Shown here: positions 51,940 through 60,481 of the stretch, piece by piece | Layout: each line of letters begins with the position of its first letter | Position numbering within the stretch: the stretch's first letter is position 1 | Made by a program: the position numbers and the translations under genes | Notes under the pieces: model-generated | The model's input: only the letters and a program-made list of their open reading frames with translations | What the model was told of the DNA's origin: nothing | Database searches by the model: none | Assembly: GCA_964458495.1 (NCBI GenBank) | Contig: CAYWJB010000006.1 | Span: 124,001-188,000, forward strand | Length of the DNA: 64,000 bases | Origin: JANWVO01 sp964458495 | GTDB taxonomy: Bacteria > Acidobacteriota > Terriglobia > Bryobacterales > Bryobacteraceae | Direction of reading: 5' to 3'

Positions 51940-52245
51940 ATGGCGAAAGGCGATTCGTTCGAGCTCGAATGCCCCTGCTGCGGGGCGGCGCTGAAGATCA
52001 ATCCGGCGCTGAAAGCCGTAATCAGCTATAAGGAGAAGCCCCGGCCGAAGACCATCGGCGACATCCAGGAAGGGCTGAGCCTGGTGAAAGAGGCGGAGAA
52101 AAAGCGGGAAGAGGCGTTCCAGAAATCCTTCGAACAGATGAAGACTTCAAAGGACGTGCTGGCGGCGAAATTCGACGAATTGCTGAAAAAAGCAAAAGAA
52201 GAAGACCCGACGAAGCCTCCGCCGAAACCGATCGGGCTGGAATAG
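51940..52245 (+). CDS. Small CxCC zinc-ribbon/coiled-coil protein
   Basis: A 101-residue cytoplasmic protein. An N-terminal half zinc-ribbon (ELECPCCGAALKI) is followed by a Lys/Glu-rich coiled coil at about residues 50-90 (SLVKEAEKKREEAFQKSFEQ). It ends in a Pro-rich tail (PTKPPPKPIG). The open frame extends upstream, but the ATG at 51940 is natural, with a TACAAT box 10 bases before it. It is adjacent to the outer-membrane barrel gene (13 bp). Function unknown; short proteins of this plan recur in Acidobacteria as far as I can judge. Confidence 0.65.
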   Translation: MAKGDSFELECPCCGAALKINPALKAVISYKEKPRPKTIGDIQEGLSLVKEAEKKREEAFQKSFEQMKTSKDVLAAKFDELLKKAKEEDPTKPPPKPIGLE

Positions 52246-52258
52246 ACGTCCAAGCGGC

Positions 52259-52903
52259 ATGGGCAGATTCCCGGCCGCTTTTGGTTTTGCCGCCGCAATC
52301 GTGTTTCCGGCCCCCGCGATTTTCGCGCAGAGTTTCTATGCTGGAGTGAAGGGCGGGGTGTTGCTGAGCTCCGCGCGGGAAACGTCGGCCGGCGGCAGCC
52401 GGGCGGGCGTCAGCGACGCATCGATGTTGTTGCGGCGGTACTCGGTGGGGCCTTCTGTCGAGTTGGGGCTGCCGAAGAAGCTGCGGCTGGAAGCAGGACT
52501 GCTCTACCGCCGCTTCGATGCGACGGACACTCTCAGGTTTGCGGGTGTCCTCACCCAGACGACGTTCTTGCGGGACAACCGCTGGGAAGTGCCGGTGGTC
52601 GTCAAACGGGAATGGACCGGCGGGGCGGCGCGCCCGTTTGCAGGCGCCGGGGGCGTGTGGTCGCGGTTTTCGCGGAATTCCCGCACGCAAATCCTCTCGA
52701 CAATGGGTGGCTCGCCGGAGCTCATCACGGCAGATTGGAACGGCTCGGACAACCTGTTTGGGTGGGTGGGATCGGCGGGCGTGCGCTTCCGGCTGCCCCT
52801 GGGCGTGAAGATCACGCCGGAGCTGCGATACACGAGATGGACGGCGAAACGCTGGCTGCCTTCTCAAAATCAGGTGGATTTTCTGCTCGGCATCGGGTTC
52901 TGA
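52259..52903 (+). CDS. Outer-membrane beta-barrel protein
   Basis: A 214-residue exported protein. The signal peptide ends near AIFAQ|SFYAG. Alternating amphipathic strands follow (FYAGVKGGVLLSS, VGPSVELGLPKKLRLEAGL, ITPELRYTRWTAKRW), and the last residue is Phe in FLLGIGF, the typical outer-membrane barrel end. It matches porin-like OMP_b-brl proteins of eight or so strands. Its ligand is unknown. It starts 13 bp after 51940 and is 49 bp before the DUF885 gene. Confidence 0.75.
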   Translation: MGRFPAAFGFAAAIVFPAPAIFAQSFYAGVKGGVLLSSARETSAGGSRAGVSDASMLLRRYSVGPSVELGLPKKLRLEAGLLYRRFDATDTLRFAGVLTQTTFLRDNRWEVPVVVKREWTGGAARPFAGAGGVWSRFSRNSRTQILSTMGGSPELITADWNGSDNLFGWVGSAGVRFRLPLGVKITPELRYTRWTAKRWLPSQNQVDFLLGIGF

Positions 52904-52952
52904 CCTGAGGCGGCGCAGCGCGAGGCGGCGCGGGTACACTGGTGCAGGAACC

Positions 52953-54743
52953 ATGAAGGCGATCCGTGTGACGATGATTCTTGCGGTTGTTCTTGCCGGG
53001 TGCGGGCGGAGGGCGGCATCCCCGCAGGACTTTGGCGCATTGACGGAAGAGTTCGTGCATTCGACGCTGGCGCTGTCGCCGGTGGCGGCGACGGCGGCGG
53101 GCTACCACCGGCACAACGGGGTTCTGCTGGACGAGCGCCTGGACGACGTGTCGGCGGCGGGCATGGAAGCGCGGCGGAAGCACTGGCTGGAGTGGCTGGA
53201 CCGGCTCGGACGAATCGACGAGGCGGGACTGGACGAACAAGCGCGCGCGGATCTGGGCTTGATGAAGAACCTGTGCGAGGCGGCCCTGTTCGAGCACGAC
53301 ACGGAGCAGAACTGGAGGAAGAATCCCACTTACTATGTGGAGCTGCTCGGGACAGCCCTGTTCACGCCTTATTCGCTGGAGTATGCGCCGGCCGGGGATC
53401 GCTGGCGCCATGTGATTGCGCGGCTGGAGGCGGCGCCGGCGTTTCTGGAGGCGGCGCGGGGCAATCTGGTGTCGTCGAATCCCGTTTGGACGCAGACGGC
53501 GGTGGAGGAGAACGAGGGGACGCTCGATCTGATCGAGAAGGAGTTTCCGGCGAAGGTTCCGGAGGCGCTGCGGGAGCGGTATCTCAGAGCCGCAGAGCGG
53601 GCGGCGGAGGCAATGCGCGGCTTCAATGCGCATCTGAAGACGCTGGCGGATGCGGGACCGGAAGGTTGGCGGCTGGGCAAGGAGAAATATGCGCGGAAAT
53701 TCGAGCTGACCTTCCGCGGGGTCGCCGCGCCGGAGCAATTGTTGAAAGAGGCGGAGGCGGCGATCACGGACCTGCGGCGGCATATGTTCAAAGTGGCGCT
53801 GCCGCTGCATTCGAAATACTATCCGGCGCACCGGGATCCGGTGGACCTGAACCTGATCGTGGGCGAGGTGCTGGAGAAGATCGCGCAGAAGCATTCGAAG
53901 CCGGAGCGTTATTTTGCGGATGCGCAGCGAACGCTGGAGGAGGCGAGGGAGTTTCTGAAGAGCAAGGCGGACCGGATCGTGGCGCTGCCGCCGAACGACA
54001 ACCTCCAGCTGATCGAGACACCGCCGTTCATGCGGGGCATTTACGCGGTGGGCGGCTTCAACCCCGCGCCCCCGTTCGAGCCGCAGCTGGGCGCCTACTA
54101 CTGGCTGACGCCGATTCCGAAAGACTGGCCGAAGGAGCGGGTGGAGTCGAAGCTGCGCGAGTACAACCAGTACGGGCTGCGGCTGCTGACGATTCACGAG
54201 GCGATTCCGGGCCACTGGTTGCAATTCGAGTACGCCGCGCGCGTGGAGCCGGCGCCGCGGCGGCTGTTGCGCTCGCTGTACGGAGACGGTGCGTATGTGG
54301 AGGGTTGGGCTGTTTACTCGACGGACCTGATGGTGCGCGAGGGATACCGGAACGGAGATCCTGAGCTCGAGCTGACGCACTGCAAGCAATTGCTCCGCGC
54401 CATCGCCAACGCGATTCTCGACATCCGGATGCACACGATGGGAATGGCGGACGAAGAGGCGATGGAACTGATGACAAAGCGGACGTTCCAGGAGAAGGAG
54501 GAAGCGCAGGCGAAGCTGCGGCGGGCAAAGCTGAGTTCCTGCCAGCTCCCAACCTACTTTGCGGGCTTCCAGGCGTGGAAGAGGCTGCGGGCGGCGGCGG
54601 AGAAGCAGGCGGGAGCGCAGTTCCGTCCGGGGGAATTCCACAGGAGCGCTCTGGCGCTCGGCGCGCTGCCGGTGCCGGCGGCGGCGAAGATCCTGGGCAT
54701 TTCGCTCGAGGAGGGCGCGCCGGCGGCGGGCGGACGGCAGTGA
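52953..54743 (+). CDS. DUF885 family lipoprotein (putative metallopeptidase)
   Basis: A 596-residue lipoprotein; lipobox LAGC with Cys17 in VVLAGCGRR. The DUF885 body is alpha-helical and carries LLTIHEAIPGHWLQFEY, a zinc HExxxGH signature, later VEGWAVYSTDLMVREGYR. Some family members are peptidases, but specificity is not established. A TACACT box lies 12 bases before the ATG. The gene is followed by signal peptidase I after 127 bp containing a CCCTCAGG/CCTGAGGG hairpin. Confidence 0.85.
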   Translation: MKAIRVTMILAVVLAGCGRRAASPQDFGALTEEFVHSTLALSPVAATAAGYHRHNGVLLDERLDDVSAAGMEARRKHWLEWLDRLGRIDEAGLDEQARADLGLMKNLCEAALFEHDTEQNWRKNPTYYVELLGTALFTPYSLEYAPAGDRWRHVIARLEAAPAFLEAARGNLVSSNPVWTQTAVEENEGTLDLIEKEFPAKVPEALRERYLRAAERAAEAMRGFNAHLKTLADAGPEGWRLGKEKYARKFELTFRGVAAPEQLLKEAEAAITDLRRHMFKVALPLHSKYYPAHRDPVDLNLIVGEVLEKIAQKHSKPERYFADAQRTLEEAREFLKSKADRIVALPPNDNLQLIETPPFMRGIYAVGGFNPAPPFEPQLGAYYWLTPIPKDWPKERVESKLREYNQYGLRLLTIHEAIPGHWLQFEYAARVEPAPRRLLRSLYGDGAYVEGWAVYSTDLMVREGYRNGDPELELTHCKQLLRAIANAILDIRMHTMGMADEEAMELMTKRTFQEKEEAQAKLRRAKLSSCQLPTYFAGFQAWKRLRAAAEKQAGAQFRPGEFHRSALALGALPVPAAAKILGISLEEGAPAAGGRQ

Positions 54744-54870
54744 GGCGCGCCCCTCAGGGCTTCCCCTGAGGGCGGCCAGGGGCCGGTCCGCGCCGCAGGT
54801 GATCCGTGGATTGCAGTTTGCGGCGGACTCATGGAACAATCGGGGCAGGAGGCGGCTGCGGCGGCCGAGC

Positions 54871-55389
54871 ATGTGGAAGCACCTGTTGTACTGGGTCCGT
54901 GATCTGGTTCTGGCGGTGTTCATCGCGCTGGTGGTGATCCTGTTCCTCTATCAGCCGGTGAAGGTGGAGGGGACGTCCATGCTGCCCACGCTGGAGGACC
55001 AGGAGCGGGTGTTCATCAACAAGTTCGTCTACCGGCTGGGGCTCGAGAAGATCCAGAGAGGGGACACGGTGGTGTTCTGGTTCCCTGGAGATCCCTCCAA
55101 GAGTTACATCAAGCGGGTGATCGGGCTGCCGGGCGACCGGGTGGAGGTGCGCGCCGGGTTCGTCTTCGTGAACGGCTATCCGATCAGCGAGCCCTACGTG
55201 CCGGAGGATTACCGCGACAGGTCGAGCATGGCGGAAGCGGTGGTGCCGGAGGGCCACTATTTTGTGATGGGCGACCACCGTTCGTCCAGCAACGACAGCC
55301 GCCACTGGGGCCCGCTGCCGGCGCGGGCGATTTACGGCAAGGCGGTGTTCGCCTACTGGCCGCTGGAGCGGCTCGGCATCGTGCAATAG
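54871..55389 (+). CDS. lepB: Signal peptidase I
   Basis: A 172-residue inner-membrane protease, short for the family. One N-terminal helix (about 10-29) precedes the periplasmic domain. The catalytic dyad is Ser36 in VEGTSMLPTL and Lys81 in SYIKRVIGLPGDR. Box E is FVMGDHRSSSNDSRHWG. The frame is open upstream, but the ATG at 54871 gives the normal start with the helix; the upstream part is Arg-rich low-complexity. It would cleave the many exported proteins of this region. Confidence 0.95.
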   Translation: MWKHLLYWVRDLVLAVFIALVVILFLYQPVKVEGTSMLPTLEDQERVFINKFVYRLGLEKIQRGDTVVFWFPGDPSKSYIKRVIGLPGDRVEVRAGFVFVNGYPISEPYVPEDYRDRSSMAEAVVPEGHYFVMGDHRSSSNDSRHWGPLPARAIYGKAVFAYWPLERLGIVQ

Positions 55390-55420
55390 CGCGGCCCGGG
55401 CGCTTTCCCCTTTTCTTCTT
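55388..55420 (+). terminator. Possible terminator after lepB
   Basis: A short stem AGCGC/GCGCT (55388-55404) is followed by a T-rich tract (TTTCCCCTTTTCTTCTTTT). The stem is weak, so this is only suggestive. Confidence 0.4.
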
Positions 55421-55485
55421 TTCGCGATTTTCGCGAAAAATCCGGCCGTTTTCCGATTGACAGTGCGGAAAATCCGTCTTCCAAT
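55419..55485 (+). promoter_or_regulatory. Promoter with two palindromes before the EEP gene
   Basis: TTGACA (55457-55462), a 17-bp spacer, then TCCAAT (55480-55485). The inverted repeat TTTTCCG/CGGAAAA (55449-55472) brackets the -35 box. A separate perfect palindrome TTTTCGCGA-TTT-TCGCGAAAA lies at 55419-55439. Both look like operator sites. Confidence 0.55.
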
Positions 55486-55560
55486 GGCAGAAGACCGTTC
55501 CTGTGCGGGGACGCCGCGCGCCCTCGCCGGGAGAGGGGCCGAAAAGAAGGAGGAACCGCC

Positions 55561-56595
55561 ATGGCAAGCCGCGCAACGCATGCGCCCGCCGGGAACGACC
55601 ATCTGACGCGCGCCTTCACGGGCGCGAAGCTGGTCCCGGAGAAATACCGCGGGACGGACAAGTACCTGGACATCGTGCAGTGGAACCTGGAATGGTTCGG
55701 CGCCTCGAAATCGCGGGCGCGGGACCAGAAGAGGTTCCAGCTGATTTTCGAAGTGCTGGAAGCGCTGAACGCCGACCTGTTCGTGTTCCAGGAGGTGGTG
55801 GGGAGGACGGAGACGCAGGCGGGCGCGCTGGACGGGATCGCGGAGGCGCTGACTTCCGCCAATGCAGGCGACTACCGGGTGGAGTACGGCAAGGCGGGCG
55901 GCGAGCAGAGGATCGCGATGATGTGGGACCGCGACTATATACGCTCGAAGATCCTTCCGGAGGACCTGTTCGAAAGGGGCGCGCACCGCACGCGCGATGG
56001 CAAGGACGCCTTCGCCACGCGGGCGCCGGTGTTCGCCTACTTCGCCGCGCGCGAGGACGCGCTGGAGCCGCACGGGGGCACGAAGACGTTCGACTTCCAG
56101 ATCCTGGGCGTTCATCTGAAAGCGATGGCGGAGGGGCATGAGCAGCGGCTGAAATCGGCGGAGGTGTTGAGCGAGTGGCTGGCCAACGAAGCGCCCCGCA
56201 CGGACTCCGACGCGGTGATTCTGGGCGACTGGAACGCGCCGCCGGACGACGCTTGCTGGAAACCGTTCCATGACATGGAGGAGGAAGCCGGAGGGAAGGT
56301 GAAGTTCCGGGAGATCAATGACCCGAGCGACTTCTCCTACCTGTGGCTGCGGAACCGCAGCGACCAATTCCTTTCGAGGATCGACCTGACGGCGATGACG
56401 CTTTCCTCATTCCGGCAGGTGGAGGGGACGGCTGCGCGGGTGGTGCTGTGGAAACCGGTGGAGGAGATCCTGGCGCGGGCAGGGAATCTCAAGTCGGCTG
56501 AGGCGGTGCGGCTGCTGAAAGAACTGAAAGAGGCGGTGAGCGATCACCTGCCGGTGATCTCGCGGTTTTACTGGACCGACGGCCCGGACGCCTGA
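55561..56595 (+). CDS. Endonuclease/exonuclease/phosphatase-family protein
   Basis: A 344-residue cytoplasmic protein of the EEP (DNase I-like) fold. The four motifs are visible: YLDIVQWNLEWFG (Asn/Glu), FQEVV (Glu), GVHLKA with LGDWNAPPDD (the D-x-N pair), and SDHLPVISRF (catalytic His). No signal peptide is present. Substrates in the family range from nucleic acids to phospholipids, and none can be chosen. GGAGGAACC precedes the ATG. The promoter carries two palindromes, so expression may be induced. Confidence 0.85.
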   Translation: MASRATHAPAGNDHLTRAFTGAKLVPEKYRGTDKYLDIVQWNLEWFGASKSRARDQKRFQLIFEVLEALNADLFVFQEVVGRTETQAGALDGIAEALTSANAGDYRVEYGKAGGEQRIAMMWDRDYIRSKILPEDLFERGAHRTRDGKDAFATRAPVFAYFAAREDALEPHGGTKTFDFQILGVHLKAMAEGHEQRLKSAEVLSEWLANEAPRTDSDAVILGDWNAPPDDACWKPFHDMEEEAGGKVKFREINDPSDFSYLWLRNRSDQFLSRIDLTAMTLSSFRQVEGTAARVVLWKPVEEILARAGNLKSAEAVRLLKELKEAVSDHLPVISRFYWTDGPDA

Positions 56596-56663
56596 GCGCG
56601 GGCGGCGCGGAGCCGCCGCACGAATCTGAGCCCGGCGAAAAAAATCGTAGAACCCCCTCTCTG

Positions 56664-56681
56664 TTTGGCACGTCAACTGCC
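56664..56681 (+). promoter_or_regulatory. Sigma-54 (RpoN) promoter
   Basis: TTTGGCACG with -24 GG at 56667-56668, then CTGCC with -12 GC at 56679-56680; GG-N10-GC is the required spacing. It predicts a start site near 56692, about 19 bases before the micropeptide ATG, just upstream of its Shine-Dalgarno. Confidence 0.7.
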
Positions 56682-56710
56682 TTAGAGGCCGATATGAGGA
56701 GGTGGGGGTC

Positions 56711-56800
56711 ATGATGCTGATCGGAGCGATTATCACGGGATTGATGATCCTGGGGCTGCTGCTGTCGATGCTGGGGCAGTCGCCGCGCAGCGACAACTGA
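56711..56800 (+). CDS. 29-residue single-span membrane micropeptide
   Basis: ATG at 56711 to TGA at 56798-56800. It begins MMLIGAIITGLMILG, continues with a hydrophobic stretch to about residue 22, and ends in a short polar tail (GQSPRSDN). GAGGAGG (56696-56702) is 8 bases before the ATG, an excellent ribosome-binding site. A sigma-54-type promoter lies right upstream, and a GTGGCG/CGCCAC hairpin (56821-56835) lies 20 bp after the stop. KdpF peptides have this size, but no kdp genes are near. It is a good candidate for a regulatory or stress membrane peptide. Confidence 0.65.
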   Translation: MMLIGAIITGLMILGLLLSMLGQSPRSDN

Positions 56801-57273
56801 GTCGTTCTTGCGCAGCGCGAGTGGCGTTTCGCCACGGGGTCTGCGGGCGGACATCGAATCCACATCCCGGCAAGGACGCGCTCGTGTCCGGCTTTGGGCG
56901 AGAGACGAAGCATCCGGCACGGCGGTTGTTCCCTGGACTGCTGCGGGCAGGCGCCATCCGCTCTGCTGGCTCTGTGTATGGAATGGCAGGGCGGAATGGC
57001 CAGGCCGTCTGAAACAAACTTTGGGCGATTTGTTTGCTGCAATCGCCGGGGGCGCCGAGGCATTCGAGGGCCGAGGCTGAAGCGACGGCTTCGTCCGGTG
57101 GGCCGGACAGCAGGGTGCGGGCCGGACACGTAGCGTCCGGCGGGCTGGATCCGGAGAAGGGGCGGATGGAAGGGGGATGATCCGCAGTGGCAGACCGCAG
57201 CCGGACGGCCGGGCGGTTTTGCGGACGGCAGATGGGGACCTCGGCGGGATAGACTGAACGCGGAGGTCGAAAG
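56801..57273. other. Gap after the micropeptide
   Basis: 473 bp. It holds a GTGGCG/CGCCAC hairpin at 56821-56835, without a clear T run. No gene is supported. GGAGGTCGAAAG before 57274 is the ribosome-binding site of the next gene. Confidence 0.5.
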
Positions 57274-58662
57274 ATGATCACGCGGCGGGCGTTTTTGCGG
57301 GCGCCGGAACTGCTGCTGCCGAACCCCCTGGACATGCGGGTGGAGCGGGTGGAGACGTTCGAGGAGAACTACGCTTACCGCACGCCTATCAAGTTTGGCG
57401 GGCAAGTGGTGGACCGGGTGACGTTGCTGAATGTGAGAGTGTGGGTCCGGAACCGCGCAGGGCGGGAGGCGGTGGGGTTCGGATCGATGCCGCTGGGCAA
57501 CATCTGGAGCTGGCCGAGCCGCCGGATGAACTATGACGAGACGCTGGCGGCGATGCGCGAGGCGGCGGGGCGGATGGCGGCGGTGCTGGGCGGCTTCCGG
57601 GAGTACGGGCATCCGGTGGAGCTGGGGCACCGGCTGGAGCCGGAGTGGCTGCGCGCGGCCGCGGGGGTGAAGGCGGCCGAGGCGATGCCGAAGCTGGCGG
57701 CGCTGGTGGCGGCGAGCCCGCTGGATGCGGCGCTGCACGACGCTTACGGGAAGCTGTGCGGGGCGAGCGTGTACCGGTGTTACGGGCGTGCGCATTTGCG
57801 GCAGGATTTGTCGGCGTTCCTGGGGGAGGAATTCCGGGGATTGCGGCTCGAGCAGTTTGTCTTGAGGGACCCGAAACCGCGGATGCCCCTGTACCATCTG
57901 GTGGGGGCGCTGGATCCGGTATTCGAAGCGGATGTCCGGAATAGAGTGGGCGACGGGCTGCCCGAAACGCTGGCCGAATGGATCGAGTACAGCGGCGTAA
58001 CGCACCTGAAGATCAAGCTGAACGGCGACGATGCCGTCTGGGACCGGGAGCGGGTGCTGGCGGTGGAGCGGTGCGCGGCGGAGGCGATGAAGCGGCGGGG
58101 CGTGAGGAGGTGGAGGTACTCGCTGGACTTCAACGAGCGGTGTCCGGATGTGGGGTATCTGCTGCGGGTATTGCAGCAGATCCGGGAGAGGAGCGAGGAG
58201 GCGTTCGGGCGGATCCAGTATGTGGAGCAGCCGACGCACCGGGATCTGGCGGCGCACCGGGGCAACGTGATGCACGAGGCGGCGCGGTTGCGTCCGGTGG
58301 TGATCGACGAGTCGCTGACGGATCTGGAGAGCCTGCGGCTGGCGCGCGAGATGGGGTACACGGGGGCGGCGCTGAAGGCGTGCAAGGGGCAGACGCAAAG
58401 CCTGCTGATGGCGGCGGCGGCGCAGAGGTGGAAGATGTTCTTGTGCGTGCAGGACCTCACGTGTCCGGGGGCCTCGCTGATCCATTCGGCAGGGATTGCG
58501 GCGCACATTCCGGGGGTGGCGGCGATCGAGGCGAACGCGCGGCAGTATGTGCCGGTGGCAAACCGGGGATGGGAGGAGAGGTTCCCGGGCATCTTCCGGG
58601 TTCGGGACGGATATCTGCGGACGGCGGAGATCCGGGGAACGGGGCTGGGGGCGGTGGCCTGA
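57274..58662 (+). CDS. Enolase-superfamily (mandelate racemase/muconate-lactonizing-like) protein
   Basis: A 462-residue protein with an N-terminal twin-arginine-like start (MITRRAFLRAPELLLPNP), then the capping domain and barrel. Barrel residues are HLKIKLNGDD (KxK acid/base), YSLDFNERC (Asp ligand), IQYVEQPTHRD (Glu ligand), VVIDESLTDLES (Asp/Glu ligand) and AALKACKGQT (second Lys). All metal and base positions appear kept, so it is probably active. The substrate cannot be given. If exported, this would be unusual for the superfamily. It ends before a terminator at 58733. Confidence 0.8.
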   Translation: MITRRAFLRAPELLLPNPLDMRVERVETFEENYAYRTPIKFGGQVVDRVTLLNVRVWVRNRAGREAVGFGSMPLGNIWSWPSRRMNYDETLAAMREAAGRMAAVLGGFREYGHPVELGHRLEPEWLRAAAGVKAAEAMPKLAALVAASPLDAALHDAYGKLCGASVYRCYGRAHLRQDLSAFLGEEFRGLRLEQFVLRDPKPRMPLYHLVGALDPVFEADVRNRVGDGLPETLAEWIEYSGVTHLKIKLNGDDAVWDRERVLAVERCAAEAMKRRGVRRWRYSLDFNERCPDVGYLLRVLQQIRERSEEAFGRIQYVEQPTHRDLAAHRGNVMHEAARLRPVVIDESLTDLESLRLAREMGYTGAALKACKGQTQSLLMAAAAQRWKMFLCVQDLTCPGASLIHSAGIAAHIPGVAAIEANARQYVPVANRGWEERFPGIFRVRDGYLRTAEIRGTGLGAVA

Positions 58663-58732
58663 GGGGTGCGCGCAGGGTTGCCGGGGCGCGGGATTTCGGA
58701 TTACACTCAAGGCAGCCTGGGGACGGCCGGAA

Positions 58733-58762
58733 GGCCGCCCATCCGGGCGGCCGGGACGTTTT
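58733..58762 (+). terminator. Intrinsic terminator after the enolase-like gene
   Basis: Perfect 8-bp stem GGCCGCCC/GGGCGGCC around ATCC (58733-58752), with a TTTT run at 58759-58762. It separates the gene from hfq. Confidence 0.55.
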
Positions 58763-58850
58763 CCGTGACGGGGACGCGCGGCATCCGGCCCTGGCAGCGT
58801 GCCTCGGATCCTGAACAGCTGACGGTTGGAGGGAAGGAGGGGCCAACAAA

Positions 58851-59201
58851 ATGATGGAAGAGACAAGAAAAGCCCCGTTGGCGCCCAAGCGGCCGGGCGC
58901 TGAAAAGCAGGCGCAAAACATCCAGGAAGCGTTCCTGAATAATGCGCGGAAAGAGAAGATCCTGCTCACGATTTACCTGATGAGCGGGGTGAAATTGTCG
59001 GGCCGGATCAAGAGCTTCGACAAGTACTCGGTGGTGCTGGAGACGAACAACCAGGAGCAGCTGATCTTCAAGCACGCCATCTCGACGGTGGTGGTGACAA
59101 AGTCCACGTATGCCGGGCCGCCGCCGGCGGCGTCCCATGCCGCGGCGGGCGCGCCCGGGCAGCCTGCGGCCGCGGAGGCGCAGGAGGTAGAGCGCCGCTG
59201 A
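58851..59201 (+). CDS. hfq: RNA chaperone Hfq
   Basis: A 116-residue Sm-like protein that pairs small RNAs with messages. The Sm core spans about residues 23-88: NIQEAFLNNARKEK, LMSGVKLSGRIKSFDKYSVV (Sm1), and the family signature QLIFKHAISTVV (Sm2). The N-terminal 20 residues and the Ala/Pro-rich C-terminal tail are longer than in E. coli core Hfq and probably disordered. GGGAAGGAGG precedes the ATG (ATG 58854 is an alternative). It forms the usual hfq-hflX pair. Confidence 0.96.
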   Translation: MMEETRKAPLAPKRPGAEKQAQNIQEAFLNNARKEKILLTIYLMSGVKLSGRIKSFDKYSVVLETNNQEQLIFKHAISTVVVTKSTYAGPPPAASHAAAGAPGQPAAAEAQEVERR

Positions 59202-59233
59202 GCCTGGGAACGGAAGCCGAGCGGGCGATCGTC

Positions 59234-60481
59234 GTGGCCGTGGAGACGGCCAGGGAGAGGGCGGAGGCGTTTTCGAGCGCGGAGTCGCTGGAGGAGCTCG
59301 CGGCGCTGGCCGGGAGCGCCGGGGCGGTGGTGGTGGAGAAGGTGCTGCAGGCGCGGGAGGCGCTGGACGCGGCGACACTGGTGGGTTCCGGCAAGGCGGA
59401 GGAGATCCGTGCGCTGGCGGAGGCGCTTGAGGCGGATCTCGTGATCTTCGACCGCGAGCTGACCGGGACGATGCAGCGCAACCTGGAGAAGCGGCTCGGG
59501 GTGAAGGTGCTGGACCGGACCCAGCTCATTCTGGACATCTTTGCGAGGCGGGCGCGGACGCGGGAGGGGCAGTTGCAGGTAGAGCTGGCGCAGCTGAAGT
59601 ATCTGCTGCCGAGGCTCACCGGACGTGGGGCGGCGTTGAGCCGGCTGGGCGGCGGAATCGGCACGAGGGGGCCGGGGGAGACGAAGCTGGAGACGGACCG
59701 GCGGCGGATCCGCGTGCGGATCAGGAAGATCCAGGGGGACCTGGAGGCCGTGCGAAGGACGCGCGCCACGCAGAGGCGGCTGAGGCAGGCGGTGCCGCTG
59801 GCGACAGTGGCGCTGGCGGGGTACACGAACGCGGGCAAGAGCACGCTGTTCAACCGGCTGTGCCGGGCCGAGGTGATGGCGGACGCGCGGATGTTTGCAA
59901 CGCTGGATCCGACAGTGAGGCAGATGGTGCTGCCGTCGCGGCGGAGGGTGTTGCTGTCGGACACCGTAGGGTTTATCCGGCAATTGCCGACGACGCTGGT
60001 GGAGGCGTTCCGGGCGACGCTCGAGGAGGTGACAGAGGCCTCGCTGCTGCTGCATGTGGTGGACGCGTCGTCACCGGCGGCGTCGGAATATTGCGCTCAT
60101 GTAAGACAGGTGCTGGGAGAGATCGGGGCGCTGGACACGCCGCAGGTGCTGGTTTTGAACAAGGCGGATCTGCTGGAGCCGGGAGCCGGAGAGGCGCTGG
60201 GGCGGCGGTTGTCGGGAGAAGCGGGAGGGGCGCCGGCGGTGACGGTTTCGGCGCTGACGGGGGAAGGAGTCGACCGGCTGCTGGAAGTCGTGGACCGGCA
60301 CCTGCCTGACGATCCACTGGCGCAGGTGCGCCTGCGCGTCCCGATCGGGGAGTTGGGGGTCGTGCATCTGGTGCACGAGTATGGGACGGTGAGCGCGGAG
60401 CGGTACCTGGAGGACTGCTGCGAGGTGGAGGCGAAGGTGCCGGCGTCGCTCCTGCGGCGGCTGCAGGCGTACCGGGCGTGA
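59234..60481 (+). CDS. hflX: GTPase HflX
   Basis: A 415-residue ribosome-splitting/rescue GTPase. The N-terminal HflX domain ends in GRGAALSRLGGGIGTRGPGE (quoted as GGGIGTRGPGETKLE). G1 is GYTNAGKST, G3 is DTVGFIRQLP, G4 is NKAD. The GTG at 59234 is the first ordinary start, but family proteins usually have residues before it, and the in-frame stretch EAERAIVVA upstream is HflX-like. A CTG at 59198 overlapping the hfq TGA may be the real start. Functionally linked with hfq in many genomes. Confidence 0.93.
   Translation: MAVETARERAEAFSSAESLEELAALAGSAGAVVVEKVLQAREALDAATLVGSGKAEEIRALAEALEADLVIFDRELTGTMQRNLEKRLGVKVLDRTQLILDIFARRARTREGQLQVELAQLKYLLPRLTGRGAALSRLGGGIGTRGPGETKLETDRRRIRVRIRKIQGDLEAVRRTRATQRRLRQAVPLATVALAGYTNAGKSTLFNRLCRAEVMADARMFATLDPTVRQMVLPSRRRVLLSDTVGFIRQLPTTLVEAFRATLEEVTEASLLLHVVDASSPAASEYCAHVRQVLGEIGALDTPQVLVLNKADLLEPGAGEALGRRLSGEAGGAPAVTVSALTGEGVDRLLEVVDRHLPDDPLAQVRLRVPIGELGVVHLVHEYGTVSAERYLEDCCEVEAKVPASLLRRLQAYRA

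Noticed and set aside
56711..56800. KdpF subunit
   Set aside because: Size is similar, but no kdpA/B/C genes follow and the sequence lacks the usual KdpF pattern.
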